Assembly: GCA_022925895.1 (NCBI GenBank)
Contig: JAKSYS010000095.1
Span: forward strand, 60,918 to 124,917
Length of the DNA stretch: 64,000 bases
Direction of reading: 5' to 3'
Source: Fragilaria crotonensis
Lineage: Eukaryota > Bacillariophyta > Fragilariophyceae > Fragilariales > Fragilariaceae
Shown here in pieces: positions 1 to 11,910 of the stretch (its first letter is position 1; each line of letters opens with the position of its first letter). A program made the translations under genes and the position numbers. The notes under the pieces are model-generated. The model saw only the letters and a list, made by a program, of their open reading frames with translations. It was not told the origin of the DNA and did not search any database.

Positions 1-3000
1 AGGGTGTTGTCTTTGATCGCCGAAACTTTATGTCTTCTGTCGCCTGTGTGCCATTGATCGAACATGAACTTCGTATGCGTAATTTGAGCGTTCGCAGGTA
101 ACTTGGTATGATAGGCTCCCAATCCCTCTAAATCCAGTTTATCCCACGTGGTGTTGCTCCACCTATTCTTTGCCTGTATATATAGTCGAAGATGATAACC
201 GTTGATATGATATCGTATGCAGGACTCCACTTGGCTTACCAACCGTTTTCCGTTAATTGAAATTGAGATCTGTGCTTCGTCAACGTGATCTGTTCGTTCC
301 CTTGCTTGCCTCTTTCCTGACTGATCGCGGTACCATGTTGCAAGGTAGTCGGCGCGGTTGTTGCTAATTATGTCCTGGGTTCTGCGGGTAGATATAGCGC
401 CTGCCGTTGGTACTGTCTGATGCCCTTTTATCCACACTGGTTTTGCTATTCTTCGGATACTCCTATTACCGGCCTTTATGATCGCCAGATAGTCGGCATT
501 GTCTGGTTGTTTAGTGCTCCGATTTGCTTCTGGGTGTAGTTGTTTTGTCACGTTGGAGATTGCCGTCTTGCTATCGGTGACCCATCGTAGCTTGCACCTA
601 TGTCGACACCCCCACGCCCGGTGAAGAAGCGATAAAAAGAGGAGGGCAGAGGCGTAGCCTCCCAATTCGCACCTTGTCGAATTTGCCACGTCGAAGGGTC
701 CATCAACGGGTCCCGCTCCTTCGGCTAGGACCTCGTCTGACGATGATCGCACTTGCCACCCAAACGTACCTTTATTTCCTTTTAGCCCCCCGTCAGATGC
801 CACTGTGATGGATTGTTTCTCACGCAATGCTTTCCATAATGTGTCGTCAGTTACTGTCTGTTGAATATGTGAGAGAAGTCGTCGTTTACCATGAGGAAGT
901 CGTTTGATTAGAGTTGCAATTCCCTCTGTCGAATACTCCGATTCGTCCCGTTTGCAATCAGAGTTCAGCTCCTTGAGAGTCGCTCTTGGTGGTCGTTTCC
1001 AGAGCCTGCCGTAGCGAAGAAATTGAGACGTGATGTACCGACGCCAAAGTCGACGTTGGGTTGCGCTGGGATCGCTTTGACGTGGCCAACATGATTGGGA
1101 TTCGAAGCCTTCTGGTCGGTTGGCCTGTATGGCCCACTGCGTTATGTGATGTGGATTCTGTGGATCAGTCATGTCGGACAAGGTACAGACTTGGAGATAC
1201 ATTCGGACAAGGTTGATGTCTCTTTGCTGAGCGGTGGTATATGCCGATAATGCCTCGAGGGACATGATGAACTTGTCTCTTGGACTGTTAAGCGTCGGAG
1301 CATTTGAGTTGGTGAGTGTAATGGTAATGTTATGATTCGACATAAACTGTCGCATAGATAGCACCCAGTTTGGAGTAAGGTATGGTATCGGACGGTTGGG
1401 TTCCTCGAGTATTGGGTTCGGAATACCGGACTCCAATTGCGATGTTTGTACCTGAAGGATGAAAAGCTTTCCCACTTCTGTGTTGCGATGAACCGCGTGA
1501 CGGAACGTTTTTAACATCTCAATCCCGCATTCCGTTCGGAGATCCATGAGTCCAAGTCCCCCCATTGATATCGGTCCGTGACGTATTGCTGTTGGCAATT
1601 TGCTGCTCAGTCCGAGTCGTTGTACGATGGTCGGAATTATCTTTGTCTGGATCTTCCCAAGTTCTTCCTCGTCAACTGCCAGTGCGGGTAGTGAATACTT
1701 CATTGCCGGGATGTATACAGTTTTGTGGAAAACTCTGATATCAGACGGTTGCAGTCGGGAGACTTTAGATATCTTGAAAGTTGATCGGCTTTTGTCTTGA
1801 GAACTCCAATATGATCCGTGAAGTCTCCCAACGGGTTTGGTGAACTCCCAGTATTCTGGTGGACTGATTCAGTTCTTGTCGTTTTATAGTCACTGGTATG
1901 GAACCTGATCCTTGAGTCAACTGAACCTCCTTATCAGTCGGTAATATTTCGCGCAACTGCGGTCGGCCTTTCCGCCAGTCCCAAACCATTGCGTACCACG
2001 AGCATTTGCTCAAATTCAACGCGCCACCGGAGAAATGTAATACTTTCTCCCATGTTTGTGCTATTTGTTCTAGGGTCGTCACTAGTTCCTCGAAAGATCG
2101 AGATCCGTCGTCCGTGAATCCCAGAGCTGTGTCATCGACAAATGCATCGACTAACCTACTATGAGCGATTGAACCATCCGCCGATCGAAAGCTGATGCGG
2201 TCCGGTATTACTCGGTCTAATGTATTGAGCATCAAAACCACTAAGGTGAGCCAAACCGCTGGTGATGCTCCACTGCCTTGCCCGTGCCAAACAATGGTGC
2301 TACTGGTGTGCCACCGTATGATTTCTCGGATATGCCATAGACCGTCTTCACCGTATACCGCATGAGTTCCAATGACTTCGCGTGTGTCCGAATTGCGCTC
2401 TTGGGCATCCCGCACCGTCGCGCCGCTAACATGCCGAGCGACTATTATCCTGTCGAAGCACGCCGATGCGTCGTTGTCGAATCTGAGATAATTTATCTTG
2501 AGAACCCTGCATAAATCTGTTGTCAAGTGGTTGAGCATTATGGGATCCATTGTTGTCCGACCGGGCACCGATCCGTGTTGACCTGAGTTGAGCAAATTCA
2601 TCTGTAGGGCTCGTTGTACTAAGCGCGAGCCCCACATTATCTTGAGGAAAAGATTGTAATCGGCCTCGAATAAATGGATTATCCGTAGTCGATTTATTCT
2701 TGGTTGACCTGGATCCTTTTCTATGAGAATGTTTACCGCTTGGCACCATCTTGGCACTGATATGCCCCTGGATATCACGATGTTTAGAAATTTGCACAGA
2801 CATGAAAGTAGAATTGGATCTTGAATGATAGCTTTGTAGTGTCCAAGATGACGCCCAGATGGCGATGTAGTCGTCGACTCCCTCCAGGATTTGAATCCTT
2901 TGGTTATGTCACCCTCCGATAGTGCAATTGGTATACTGTCGCTTGATAACACTGTCTCCGGAATACGAAAAGAAGCAAGAAATTCTCTCAGCAAGAGGTT

Positions 3001-5131
3001 ATCTCCATACCACTCTGGTGGGACTTCTCCATATAGAAGTTCTTCCGCTTCGTGGGATAGGCTGGTGAATGTGAGTGCATCATGGATAACTCCATGTCCA
3101 CACGGAGATGTTGCGGCTGCCCTAAATGCTTCCTTGTTGAAGTGAAGCAGATGTTCCTCTATCTGTTGTCGCGTGATGACTGTGTCCCATATGATGTTTT
3201 CCTGATCGTTGCTTAGAATGTCGTGAACTTCTCCTGGTAGGGTACAGGTATCTGAATTGGCAAGGCGAGGAATCTGTATCTGAGAGAGAGTTCCATGCTC
3301 GGATGGTTTGACAATGGACCGGATTTTGGTGTGTAGCACCTTGATTTCCTCTGCGCGGATAGTACGTTGTACGATCTTGTATTTGCGTTGGGACTCGGCT
3401 CTGTTTGCTTCGTTGGTGTCCGTCTCATACTTTGCAAGTAGTTCATAGTAACACGTAGCTCGATTTTCTGCCGAGGACTGCTGCGTTTCCCTAAGACGCG
3501 TGTAGCCTTATTCAATCTTGTCCGAACGATGTCGATTGGTACTTCGTTGTCTTTATCCGGTAGCTTGAACGAACTGTCCTTTGCCTGCAACTGGCGTTCC
3601 CATCGTTCGAAAGTCGCTTGATAGTTTTCCTTATACTGTATTTCTCGGAGCCTCAGTTTCCAGTATCGCATAATGACCGCTGCGTTTCTAAGGCGAGGAG
3701 ACCATTGGTATTTCTTCGGTCGCGTTGCCAAGAGTCCTCCGCCATTTTCATTGCCCGACCCTGATCATTGTCCCATGATGTAACCAATTTACGAACCTCA
3801 GATCTCGTCATCGAATGGTGTTTGTTGTGCAATCGTTCTATCCGCTCGATCATGTTGTGTTGCTTATAATATTTCCGCATAGAGCTAATGTATTGTTGCA
3901 CTTTCTCGGGATTGCCGCCCTTGAGGTAGCGTCGGTCGGCTCCTTTCATCGGCTGGTCCTCTAACGATAGCCCAAATAATTCGGATAAAGTAATATCGAC
4001 GAATAATCCGCGGTGATCGGATTGTGGGCCTTCAAAATAAGATAGCGTGCCTTGTCTGCTGAGGGCTTCCTTGGTCCTTGAACACCCTAGGATATAGTCA
4101 ATCCGGCGGTTATTGGCCCCGATGTACGTTGATGGTGCTGGGTCGCTGTTATGAAGATCGAAAAGATCATTTTTGTCCATAAAATCTCTGAACTTGCTAT
4201 CTGATTCTAGTGTAGAGTTGGCGTCTAGCATCAGCATAATGGCGTGGTCGTTGTGGTGGAGCTGTTGAATGACTCTAGAAAGATCGTCAAAGAAACATTT
4301 CCGCGGATTTGGATGCGATTCCCCTCTCTCTTTGTAGTACATATACTCCCGGTGAAACGTACTACCTAATGGCGCCGTATTTATGGATCCACTGCAAGAT
4401 CGATAACACGTCATAACGCTGAATTTCCTTTCTCGTTTCCCCATGAGAGTGATTCCGCACCACCTGCCGAGTCCTGATGAATCAACGATGCTCTTACCGT
4501 GTATCGTCGATGTGACGTTGCCTTGTATCGTCTGTAGAGTGCCACCTGCCTGGAAAGTTTCTGATACCGGTAATGGATCAACCTCCTCACTCGCGTATCC
4601 GAAGACTGTTTTACCATATATAAACTGTCGTTTGACGCATGTCTGAAAATCAGATTGCAAATGCCTGTGCTGCCATCCGGTGTTCGTTTCTGCCATTCCA
4701 AAGATGTCCACTGAATAGGACGCCATTGCCGATAAGAAATATTTATAATCTTCTTTCGAGCTTGAATTCGTCAATCCTTTCACGTTTTGGAAGAAGAATC
4801 GGCATGTGCCAGGAGCCTTGAAAATGATAGCATCGCCGTATGACTGGTGTGCACTGTTGTCGTTGCTCTGACGTGTGATCGATCGTCCTGGTCTGCTAGG
4901 TGGGAAAAGTAATACTTGTGAGACCGGTATATTGGGGTGTCTGTCCGGACCGCGAGAGCCATATCTGCCTTGTCGTTGATGTGTACCTCGGGACATATAT
5001 CGACCCTTCCTTTGGGGCTGAGTTGTAGTTGACTGTGTGCTTGTGTTTGCTGTGTTTATTGGTGTTTCCTGAATTCTCCCTGTGGATGCATTCGTGGGCG
5101 GATTTACAGAGAATATATCGGCCGACGTCAT
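1..5131 (-). pseudogene. Retrotransposon ORF2: endonuclease, reverse transcriptase, RNase H (frameshifted, partial)
   Basis: The ATG at 5131-5129 overlaps the ORF1 stop. The first frame (5131-3653) holds an exonuclease/endonuclease/phosphatase domain: a FFFQNVKG start, a MAETNTGW segment, MLDANSTLES, and a terminal SDHRG. The frame changes near 3.70 kb and again near 3.33 kb. The reverse transcriptase occupies 3339-1765, with a palm segment FDNDASACFD and the catalytic FVDD box at about 2.13 kb. A further frame change near 1.80 kb opens a frame running from 1763 to position 1 without a stop. It encodes an RNase H domain at about 830-330 with ASDGG, RCELGG, VTDSK and ADYLA, supplying the D-E-D-D residues. 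All frame changes look like single-base indels, so this is a decayed or misassembled copy. Confidence 0.85.
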
Positions 5132-8059
5132 TGATGCTCGCCTCCCTCTGGATCACTATGTGTGTTGTATTGAGTGTCCAGATCGGGCAATGCGTCGATG
5201 GTAACCGAAAAGTCGTCCGAAGTATCGTCGAGTAGTGCTCCTCCTACGAGGATATGATCGTTGTGCTGGTGATCCGTTTCTGAGTGTACCACTGTGGATT
5301 GTTTGTTGTCATCTGATTCATTGGAGCCTGCGGATCCCAGAGACATTTCTTCAAGTTCGGAGAGTAGTGTGCGGTTGGCCCCCCTATCGTGAGGTGCTTG
5401 ACGAGACTTCTTCTTGATTGGCGAGACAGGGTTCTCCAATGACAGTGATGAACTTCCGTCGTGTATTTCCTCTGTGACATCTATACGGGAATGGAAAGCG
5501 TCAATCAAACCGGTGCCTCTGTCTTGGACCTCAATGACTGACATGTCTTCGATAGACCGTCGGCGTGAACTACCGTCTGTATCCGGAACTCTTCGTGTAG
5601 CCGTGTTGGAATTACTGAGTGTAATATTGGTCAATGCGTCCATTTGGGAAGCAATCCGGTCCATAACATCGGTTAGTCGGGAGACCCTGGTACTCAGTTC
5701 CACTAGTTGAACGTGTGCATCTTGCTGTCGCTCCATCGTTAGTACCAGTTTATCACTGTTCTCTTGCAGGGTTGCAATTGTATGTTGAAGCGTCTTGTCC
5801 GTTTCCTTGCTCATTTTGGAAGTTTCCGAGATGGCTTGTTGTTGACTTCGAAAAAGTGCCTCGAGTTCATTGAGACGCCTTGCGGTAGTGTTTGATAAAA
5901 GAGACGGTGTCATTACCGACTGAGTTGCGGACTTCGTTGATGTTGTTTGTTCATCATGGCCTTGCTCTATTTCAGGATCCAAGTACCGTGACTTGTCTTC
6001 ACCCAGTGTCGATAGCTTTACAGTGTTCCGGCTCTTTCTGTTAGTGCCTGTTTGTTGAGGTTGTCCCTCTGATCGGTTGGAGATGCTTGCCGCTGGCTTG
6101 GGAAAGTCTCGATGCATACCATCAGGATTCCTTACCGAAGGTGGAGCTCTTTGCCATACTTCTGCAGACGTGATGTATGCGAGGAAATCCAGATTGTGTT
6201 GGGTCGATGTATCGATGTGAATTTCTGCCGGTAGTCCGGGAAGGCTGTCGCGGAATCGCGCTTCTCTGCGACCGATAGGATTCACTCGAAGACGGTACTG
6301 ACGAAGTTGTTCCTGCGCTTCAGGGAAGTGTGAATGTGGAACCAACAAGTATGCTTTTGATCGAATCCGCCATTCACCACTTCGCATCGAGCGCTTGCCT
6401 CCTCAGAGCGTTCGCGAAAAATTGTTGCTGCCCAATCCCGAGTCGATCTTTCCACGACAGTGCCATCTTCAAAGTATTCTTTCCGTGGTTTGTCAAGATT
6501 CTGCAAAGTGGGGTACAGGGCCAGAGATTTGAGAGATTTCGAATACTGATCTTGCATTTCAAAGTACGAGCTGATTTGGGACGGTGTCAAGTTGGATAGG
6601 GCAATTCGGGGCAAGTACAACGAAGAGTTTCGTCCCGTCAGCAATTCCGACAGTGCCTTGGATAATGGAGCCACGTGATTCTCGCCGCATTGGACAGCTA
6701 GATGCGTAATCTTTTGTTCCATTGGTGTTCGATGAAACTGGAGAATATTGAAAAATGGAGTTTCTGGGGGAAGCTGTGTGCGAAGGCTTTGCAGAAATCT
6801 GGTGCGATGAGTTGTTCGAGCTGCTTTCAACAGGATGTACCCTGCGATGACGTCTTTCCCGCTCGTGGTGGTGGAGTTGGAAATGGAGATCGATGTCTGG
6901 TTGACCTGAAGTGTCTGCCGGGTTCGTTCCTTGTTCTTCCATTGACCGGGAAATTTAGCAGCAAAGCATACGCGGGCTCCAAAGATAATCTGGGAGGTCG
7001 ATGGAAGAAAAGTGATGTTTGGAGATAGAAATTCGCGGAGATCGCCCGGAGATAACTCTGACATCACATTGGACTTCTTAAGATCCTTGCTTTCCCACCG
7101 GAAGAGAACAGTCTTCGTCTGTGAACAAATCGGACATCAAAGTGCGCTTCTGTAAGCCATGTTGTCGATTGTTCGTTGTAGTTCTTAAAGGCTCCGCTTG
7201 GTTTCCAACGAAAGGTGACTCGGTGAGTTCCATCGTTAGTAGGAACGTTCAAATATTGTTGCAATGCCGATTGTTTGCCAATAGAATATTCCTCGGACGT
7301 CGTCGTGTGATTACTTGATGCCTGTGCCTCTCTGTTCTTGCTCTCCTGATAAGGATCAGTTGGATTGCCGCTACGAGATTGACTGGTTGATCGAATGTCA
7401 CCAGATATGCGTCTACTCATAGGATCTTTCGTGAACGTAGAATCCTCAGTCGATTGCGGGGGATTGGATTTCCTCTGGGTGCCGATACGATCAATTGCTG
7501 CTGGTGGAGATTTGCTGCGTGACAATTTGTGCTTTGGTCCAACTGTAGTCCATGCATTAGAGTCAATATCCATAACATCATGGTCTCCGCGAACGTGTTC
7601 TTTCCAGGTGATTTCCAACGAGTTGATCGCCAGATACTGGGGAGCGTGACGTTGGAGATAGGGTTGGGAAACTTCTGTGGCCCATGCTGTCAGTGTTGGC
7701 GAGATGTCGATTTTCCTATCAACATGGTAGATAAAATTGTACCAAACCATACGATGGCAGATGATCGGGTCTGCACTGTACTTCATCCAAAGCGAATCAA
7801 ATTTGGCGCAATCATCGTACACAAAGTATCCCAAGGTCAAATATCTTAGCCAGTTCTGAGGAGTTCCTATCTGGCGATAGACGTGAGCGTTGGCTTCTCG
7901 ACGATAACGTTCTTCGGTAGAGAACCAGTCGTTTCCGTTTGTTGGACGCGGCATGTCTTTCCACTCCTCAGTATAAAAACCATACTTCGGATGGTGAGGG
8001 TCATGATACGCCGTTGGATCGGGAGGTGACGGGAGCGCTGCCTGAGCGGTCATGGTCAT
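5128..8059 (-). pseudogene. Retrotransposon ORF1 (Gag-like), frameshifted
   Basis: The first in-frame ATGs are at 8059 and 8053. The frame is open to a TGA at 7064-7066, resumes in another frame from the ATG at 7064-7062 to 6282, and then in a third frame (from 6387) to the TGA at 5128-5130. Amino-acid texture is continuous across the breaks: for example VVNGGFDQK in one frame is followed by a leucine-rich stretch of the next frame from the same DNA. I read this as one protein of about 970 residues with two indels. The N-terminal third is globular, the middle is Ser/Thr rich, and the C-terminal part has a Gln/Glu-rich coiled coil (about 5.7-5.9 kb) and an acidic tail. No CCHC knuckle is visible. 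The role as RNA-binding ORF1p is inferred from position. Confidence 0.65.
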
Positions 8060-8423
8060 GGTGGTGGTGGTACGCGACAACTTCCTATTCGGGATACGCA
8101 ATTACGAACGGCGGACAGAACGTACTTGCGAAAAACTGAACTAGAAAATTGTGTGGGATTAAAGCAACAAAACCATGTTGCGTAGCAGTACATTTCACTT
8201 ACAGTTCATGTTCTTCTTTGAATCTACCCATTCTTCTGGATCACAATGGCAGGACAATGAATGGAGAGAGTCGTGTTGTGTCAGCATCACAGATTATTGT
8301 AAAGCAACAGGGATTGAAGCAACAAAAACAAACGAACCATGGTATTGACCATGAAATGGTAAAATTATGGTGTATAGGGACGGAAATTGTGGGCATTGCA
8401 ATGATATCATCACAACAATGCAG

Positions 8424-8602
8424 GAAGATTTTTATTTCTGTTCAAACAAATGTCGGGCACATTTATGATCTTTATCTACAATGAAGCTTTGAATACAACT
8501 TCTTGAAAAATTGCTCCCGGTGAAGTGAGAAAATCAAGATTCCAAAAAATCAAATTCTGCGACAAAAATGTTGACGTCATTTCCTTGCATTCTAATCGCT
8601 TC
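8424..8602 (+). repeat. Relic of a DNA-transposon right end related to the 12.5-kb element
   Basis: This stretch aligns by eye with the right-hand subterminal region of the large element (40.73-40.92 kb). Both have a T-rich run with TTTTTATTTCT, then TTCAAACAAATGT, ATTTATG and TTATCT, a GATTCC, and a TGACGTCA near the end. Identity looks like roughly two thirds. The terminal motif is degraded (TCTAATCG instead of CCTAATCG). It lies between the retrotransposon start and the MITE at 8618. The preceding 8103-8423 holds no gene I can support. It contains repeated CAACAAAA-type words similar in style to the inside of the large element. Confidence 0.55.
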
Positions 8603-8617
8603 CATGAGCACGCTATG

Positions 8618-8769
8618 GATTAGGTTTCACCAATTTGACGTCAGCGCGTACCAATCAGGAGTAAGACAGCATGTTACTGTCTTACTGTAGTACTGTATGT
8701 CAGTACGTTGAACGTGAAGACATCAGTACTGTGACGTGGGCGCTGACGTCAAATTTGTGAAACCTAATC
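8618..8769. mobile_element. 152-bp MITE with terminal repeats shared with the 12.5-kb element
   Basis: The left end reads GATTAGGTTTCACCAATTTG followed by ACGTCAGCGC. The right end is its inverse with one mismatch (GCGCTGACGTCAAATTTG then TGAAACCTAATC). The interior is non-coding. The right half also matches the inverted left subterminal sequence of the large element: a GTGACGTGGG block directly inside the terminal repeat and an AAGACATC word. This makes it a short non-autonomous relative, presumably moved by the same transposase. I see no convincing target-site duplication. Confidence 0.75.
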
Positions 8770-9181
8770 GGACCCACAATACCCACCACAGAATAACTTA
8801 TGTACAGTACAAGTAGTCGCAATACTCCAGTACTTTCACCATATTTATTCACCAGATGAATATGCATATCTATACTCGAGTACATGTATTAGACTTTTTT
8901 AGAGACCAATATTGGATTTGGTTTCCATTTTTACTTTTTGGCCGAAAGTGCGATAAAATTTTGAAACACGTCACTCGTCGTTCGCCTAAGCTGAGTCGCT
9001 GAGTCACTCATCATTGGCCAACTCGAAGTCAAAAGTATTGCGTATTTTGCATTATCATTGCCAGAACGCTTGGCACTGACTGACAATCACCACAACGTCG
9101 AAGGCGAGACGAACTCCACCTTCGTCCTTCTCCATTCTTTGTTACGTTCCTTCTGCTAGGAAAGTCCAGGACGTTTTAAAG
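8770..9181. other. Upstream region of the YoaK-like gene
   Basis: No gene is seen here. The first 120 bases have the GTAC/AGTACT-rich texture common between genes in this window. The last 200 bases are mixed, pyrimidine-rich sequence leading to the start at 9182. I cannot point to a firm core promoter. Confidence 0.4.
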
Positions 9182-10195
9182 ATGTGGCGCATGGAAACAC
9201 TCGTGTCACTTCTGCTGATAAGCAGTAGTTCTGCTTTCGCTGTGGCACCAGGTCGTTACTCTCCTCCTTATGGTGGTGCAGTGCGAAGAAGAACGACCAC
9301 AATTGCACGGCTGCAACAACAAGAGCCTCACGAACCGTATGACGACGTCGCGTCATCTCGTTCGAACTCTACTACTACCATTTGGAATGATACTCTCGTG
9401 TCTGACCTTCCTGCAGTATTGTTGGAGGCTGCAGGACCCAGACCATTTCGGGAGTCAGAACCCATTTTATCTCAACATGCCTTTCTGTCCGCCATGTCAT
9501 TTCTTTCGGCAGCCGGTGATGTTATTTCCATAAAGCGCCATGGTGGGTACGCCAACATGATGACCGGAAACATGATTCGCATGGCTGGGGCACTGGTGGA
9601 AAACCGCTGGAGAGACTCCTTCAAGTCTTTGAATCTGATTGCATGTTATATACTTGGGGCTATAGTCTTTCGGAATGTACTCAATTACCACGATCAAAGA
9701 AAGCTGTTGCTGGCCTCGTCGTCAACACCCCGATACAAGACGTTTTCAAAAACGACAAAATCACCATTGCTTGTCGCCCCAGTTGCTCTGGCCATTCTGA
9801 TTTTAGGTGAAGTATGGAGCAACATGTCGCTCCTTGCAGTGGCTGGTGGCTTCATCAATTCTGCCACGGCACATGCTTCTGGGGGAACCATCGTGTTTGC
9901 CATGACAGGCCACATGTCCAAAGTATTAACGGGAGTGTTGGACTATCCACAGACCCGAGAGTTGAATAAAGGCGTCATCGCATCCGCCAAGATTGTCCTG
10001 TGGTTCTTTATCGGTGCCATATCGACCACACTGCTGTGGAACCATGGTAATTCCAAACCATTTTTTGTCATGATCGGACTGGTCTATGCTGGAGTACTAA
10101 GCTTGGTCGGATTGCCGAAACCAGCGGCTCTCGGAGAAATAATGTCATTTCCGGCTTTGAACGGTAACTCAACGATTGCGCCGGTCATGAGTTGA
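9182..10195 (+). CDS. Plastid-targeted YoaK/DUF1275-family membrane protein
   Basis: 337 residues from the ATG at 9182. Residues 1-20 form a signal peptide ending SSSAF then AVAP, an ASAF-like plastid import site. After a low-complexity linker the YoaK/DUF1275 domain starts near residue 100: AGDVISIKRHGGYANMMTGN is the family signature (a small-residue helix followed by an MTGN box). About six hydrophobic helices can be seen, the last near residue 310. Bacterial family members are inner-membrane proteins of unknown substrate. Here the protein should sit in a plastid envelope or thylakoid membrane. The reading frame is intact and no intron is needed. Its function is unknown. Confidence 0.85.
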   Translation: MWRMETLVSLLLISSSSAFAVAPGRYSPPYGGAVRRRTTTIARLQQQEPHEPYDDVASSRSNSTTTIWNDTLVSDLPAVLLEAAGPRPFRESEPILSQHAFLSAMSFLSAAGDVISIKRHGGYANMMTGNMIRMAGALVENRWRDSFKSLNLIACYILGAIVFRNVLNYHDQRKLLLASSSTPRYKTFSKTTKSPLLVAPVALAILILGEVWSNMSLLAVAGGFINSATAHASGGTIVFAMTGHMSKVLTGVLDYPQTRELNKGVIASAKIVLWFFIGAISTTLLWNHGNSKPFFVMIGLVYAGVLSLVGLPKPAALGEIMSFPALNGNSTIAPVMS

Positions 10196-10438
10196 AACCT
10201 CATAGATTTTTCATTTTTGGAGAAAGTACAAATCGATCGTTCATTTTTCTCGTAAAAGCACACGTACACTGACTATCAGTAGACTGAATGTAACTTTTCG
10301 TCTCTTTCGATAAAAATGCGTGGTTGGAGGCCACTCTGTCAGCATTATGATGACTTCCGTGAGGGAAATCAATCCTTAGTGTGCCGAGCTAGCGTTTGGC
10401 TGATCTTCACGTTGAAAACAACAGTATTTTGGACTTTT

Positions 10439-11449
10439 TCAATTGTTTTTCGACTCATCCTTTTCTTGTTGTAACTTTGCAGCTGCCTCCTTACCGATCA
10501 CTCGAAGGCCAGTTTCGTCAGTTATCTTTTCCAACACACCCTTATCTTCTAACTCCTTGTTGAGCAACAGTGCCTGTGCCGCTGCCATGCTATCAGCCTG
10601 CTCGTACCAGCCCTTGAGTTTACCTAAAACACCGTCACTTTTTGTAGCGGGAGCATCGGTTTCATCTTCAGCCATCGCTTCTTGTGTTCCCATAACAACA
10701 TCGGAATCGTCCAGGACAACTTCAGAGAGAGCAGCAAGTCGCTTCCTTTGCGCGCCTGATGGTTTTTTCTTTCCTGAACTTGTGCCGCTACTAGCACTCG
10801 CGGAAGTTGTCTTTATCTTTTTCTTCTTGGTCGTTTGGTTTTCATTTCGTCGACGTTCCAATTCTTCCCAGATTTTCTCAGCATTCGCACGTTGGGAATC
10901 GATTTCGGCTTCGACCATCATGGCCGATCCGGCACCTCCCATCAAAGCCAAGGCTCCTCCAATCTTATTCGCTAGGAGAAATTGAAACACAACGTTCGTT
11001 CCTACCCATCCCCAACCGATATCTTCTAAACTAACCGGACTGCCCTGCCCTTGTTGTTCGACCGCTTCCATCACAGTCGAACGCAATTCAGTCAAAAATA
11101 CGTTGAGAAATGCACAGCTGATGCCTAAGAATGCCACGGCAGTGTAGGCCAGGACTCGTGTTTGACGCTCCTTGGCAGCCACCGTGTTGGATTCGGCCTT
11201 GTAAATTTCATCCTTGAGTTCGGGAGGAATCTTGGTGGGCTTTGGGTCTAGGAGGAATTCCAATGGACCCTTGCGAATGTTTCCATCCTCGTCGCGTTCA
11301 ACCATGAGTCGCGACGAGGATGGTCCCTGTGGAACAGGTGGAATCCGTGTGGCGCATTTTGTCGTTGTAGTTCTGGATGATACGATAAAGGCAGATGCCG
11401 CGTCAATAATGAAGAGTGTTGGCAATAGGAGAGATGAGTTGATTTTCAT
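10439..11449 (-). CDS. Plastid-targeted membrane protein of unknown function
   Basis: The frame is open from 11566, but the ATG at 11449 is preferred because it starts a clear signal peptide, MKINSSLLLPTLFIIDAASA, with cleavage before FIVSS (AASAF site). The mature protein has two hydrophobic helices, one around TRVLAYTAVAFLGISCAFLN and one at WVGTNVVFQFLLANKIGGAL with a GGAGSAMM extension. A charged helix, a Lys/Ser-rich linker (KKKKIKTTSASASSG) and an acidic C-terminal part follow. About 336 residues. I do not recognise the family. The layout suggests a thylakoid or envelope protein with a long stromal tail. It converges on the YoaK-like gene with 243 bp between stops. Confidence 0.7.
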   Translation of the reverse strand: MKINSSLLLPTLFIIDAASAFIVSSRTTTTKCATRIPPVPQGPSSSRLMVERDEDGNIRKGPLEFLLDPKPTKIPPELKDEIYKAESNTVAAKERQTRVLAYTAVAFLGISCAFLNVFLTELRSTVMEAVEQQGQGSPVSLEDIGWGWVGTNVVFQFLLANKIGGALALMGGAGSAMMVEAEIDSQRANAEKIWEELERRRNENQTTKKKKIKTTSASASSGTSSGKKKPSGAQRKRLAALSEVVLDDSDVVMGTQEAMAEDETDAPATKSDGVLGKLKGWYEQADSMAAAQALLLNKELEDKGVLEKITDETGLRVIGKEAAAKLQQEKDESKNN

Positions 11450-11910
11450 GGCTATTCGGTCGGGAACTACAGTACTAACTACAATACTGAAGCGTCGACT
11501 GGTTGTTTGGAAATGTTGAGACGTTTGGTGTATGAGTTGAATCTGGGCAGACTTCGGATCTCTCATGTTTCACGTCTGAGGCATGAAGTGTGTGAGGTGA
11601 CACTTTATTCTCTAGGGAGTAAAAAATGTAAATTTCGCTCTTGCATGGATTATGCCGTATACATTCTGGTAACCCCTCAGCGTAACGAGTGATCCTCATC
11701 TGGTCTGCTCGTTCGAGAAACAGAAAAAAAATGTGCGGTCGGTGTCAATTTGCTTTTCGTACCTCGTTCCTCGCACCTCGCCATCACCCCTTCAGTCCCG
11801 AGTCCCGAGTCCCGATTACACCAATGACCTAAAATCAAATGCAACATATCGATTGTGCCTGAACACATTAAGCTGGATGCGATCAACTGACATATTGGGA
11901 ACTCAATAGC

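Larger units (their letters stand above)
1..8059 (-). mobile_element. Non-LTR (LINE-type) retrotransposon, 3' end outside the window
   Basis: Read on the minus strand, the element runs from about 8059 to the window edge. It has a long Gag-like ORF1, then an ORF2 coding for an apurinic-type endonuclease, a reverse transcriptase and an RNase H domain in that order. This order fits LINE clades that carry RNase H, such as the I/Tad/R1 groups. ORF1 and ORF2 overlap by ATGA at 5131-5128. At least five single-base frame changes break the two reading frames, so this copy is unlikely to be active unless they are assembly errors. No LTRs are seen. The 3' UTR, tail and target-site duplication are outside the window. 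The 5' end lies next to a relic DNA-transposon end at 8.4 kb. Confidence 0.85.

Noticed and set aside
7060-7070. TGATG overlap inside ORF1 as a second reinitiation site
   Set aside because: The protein texture continues across it as if one base were lost, so it is more likely a frameshift that happens to place an ATG there.
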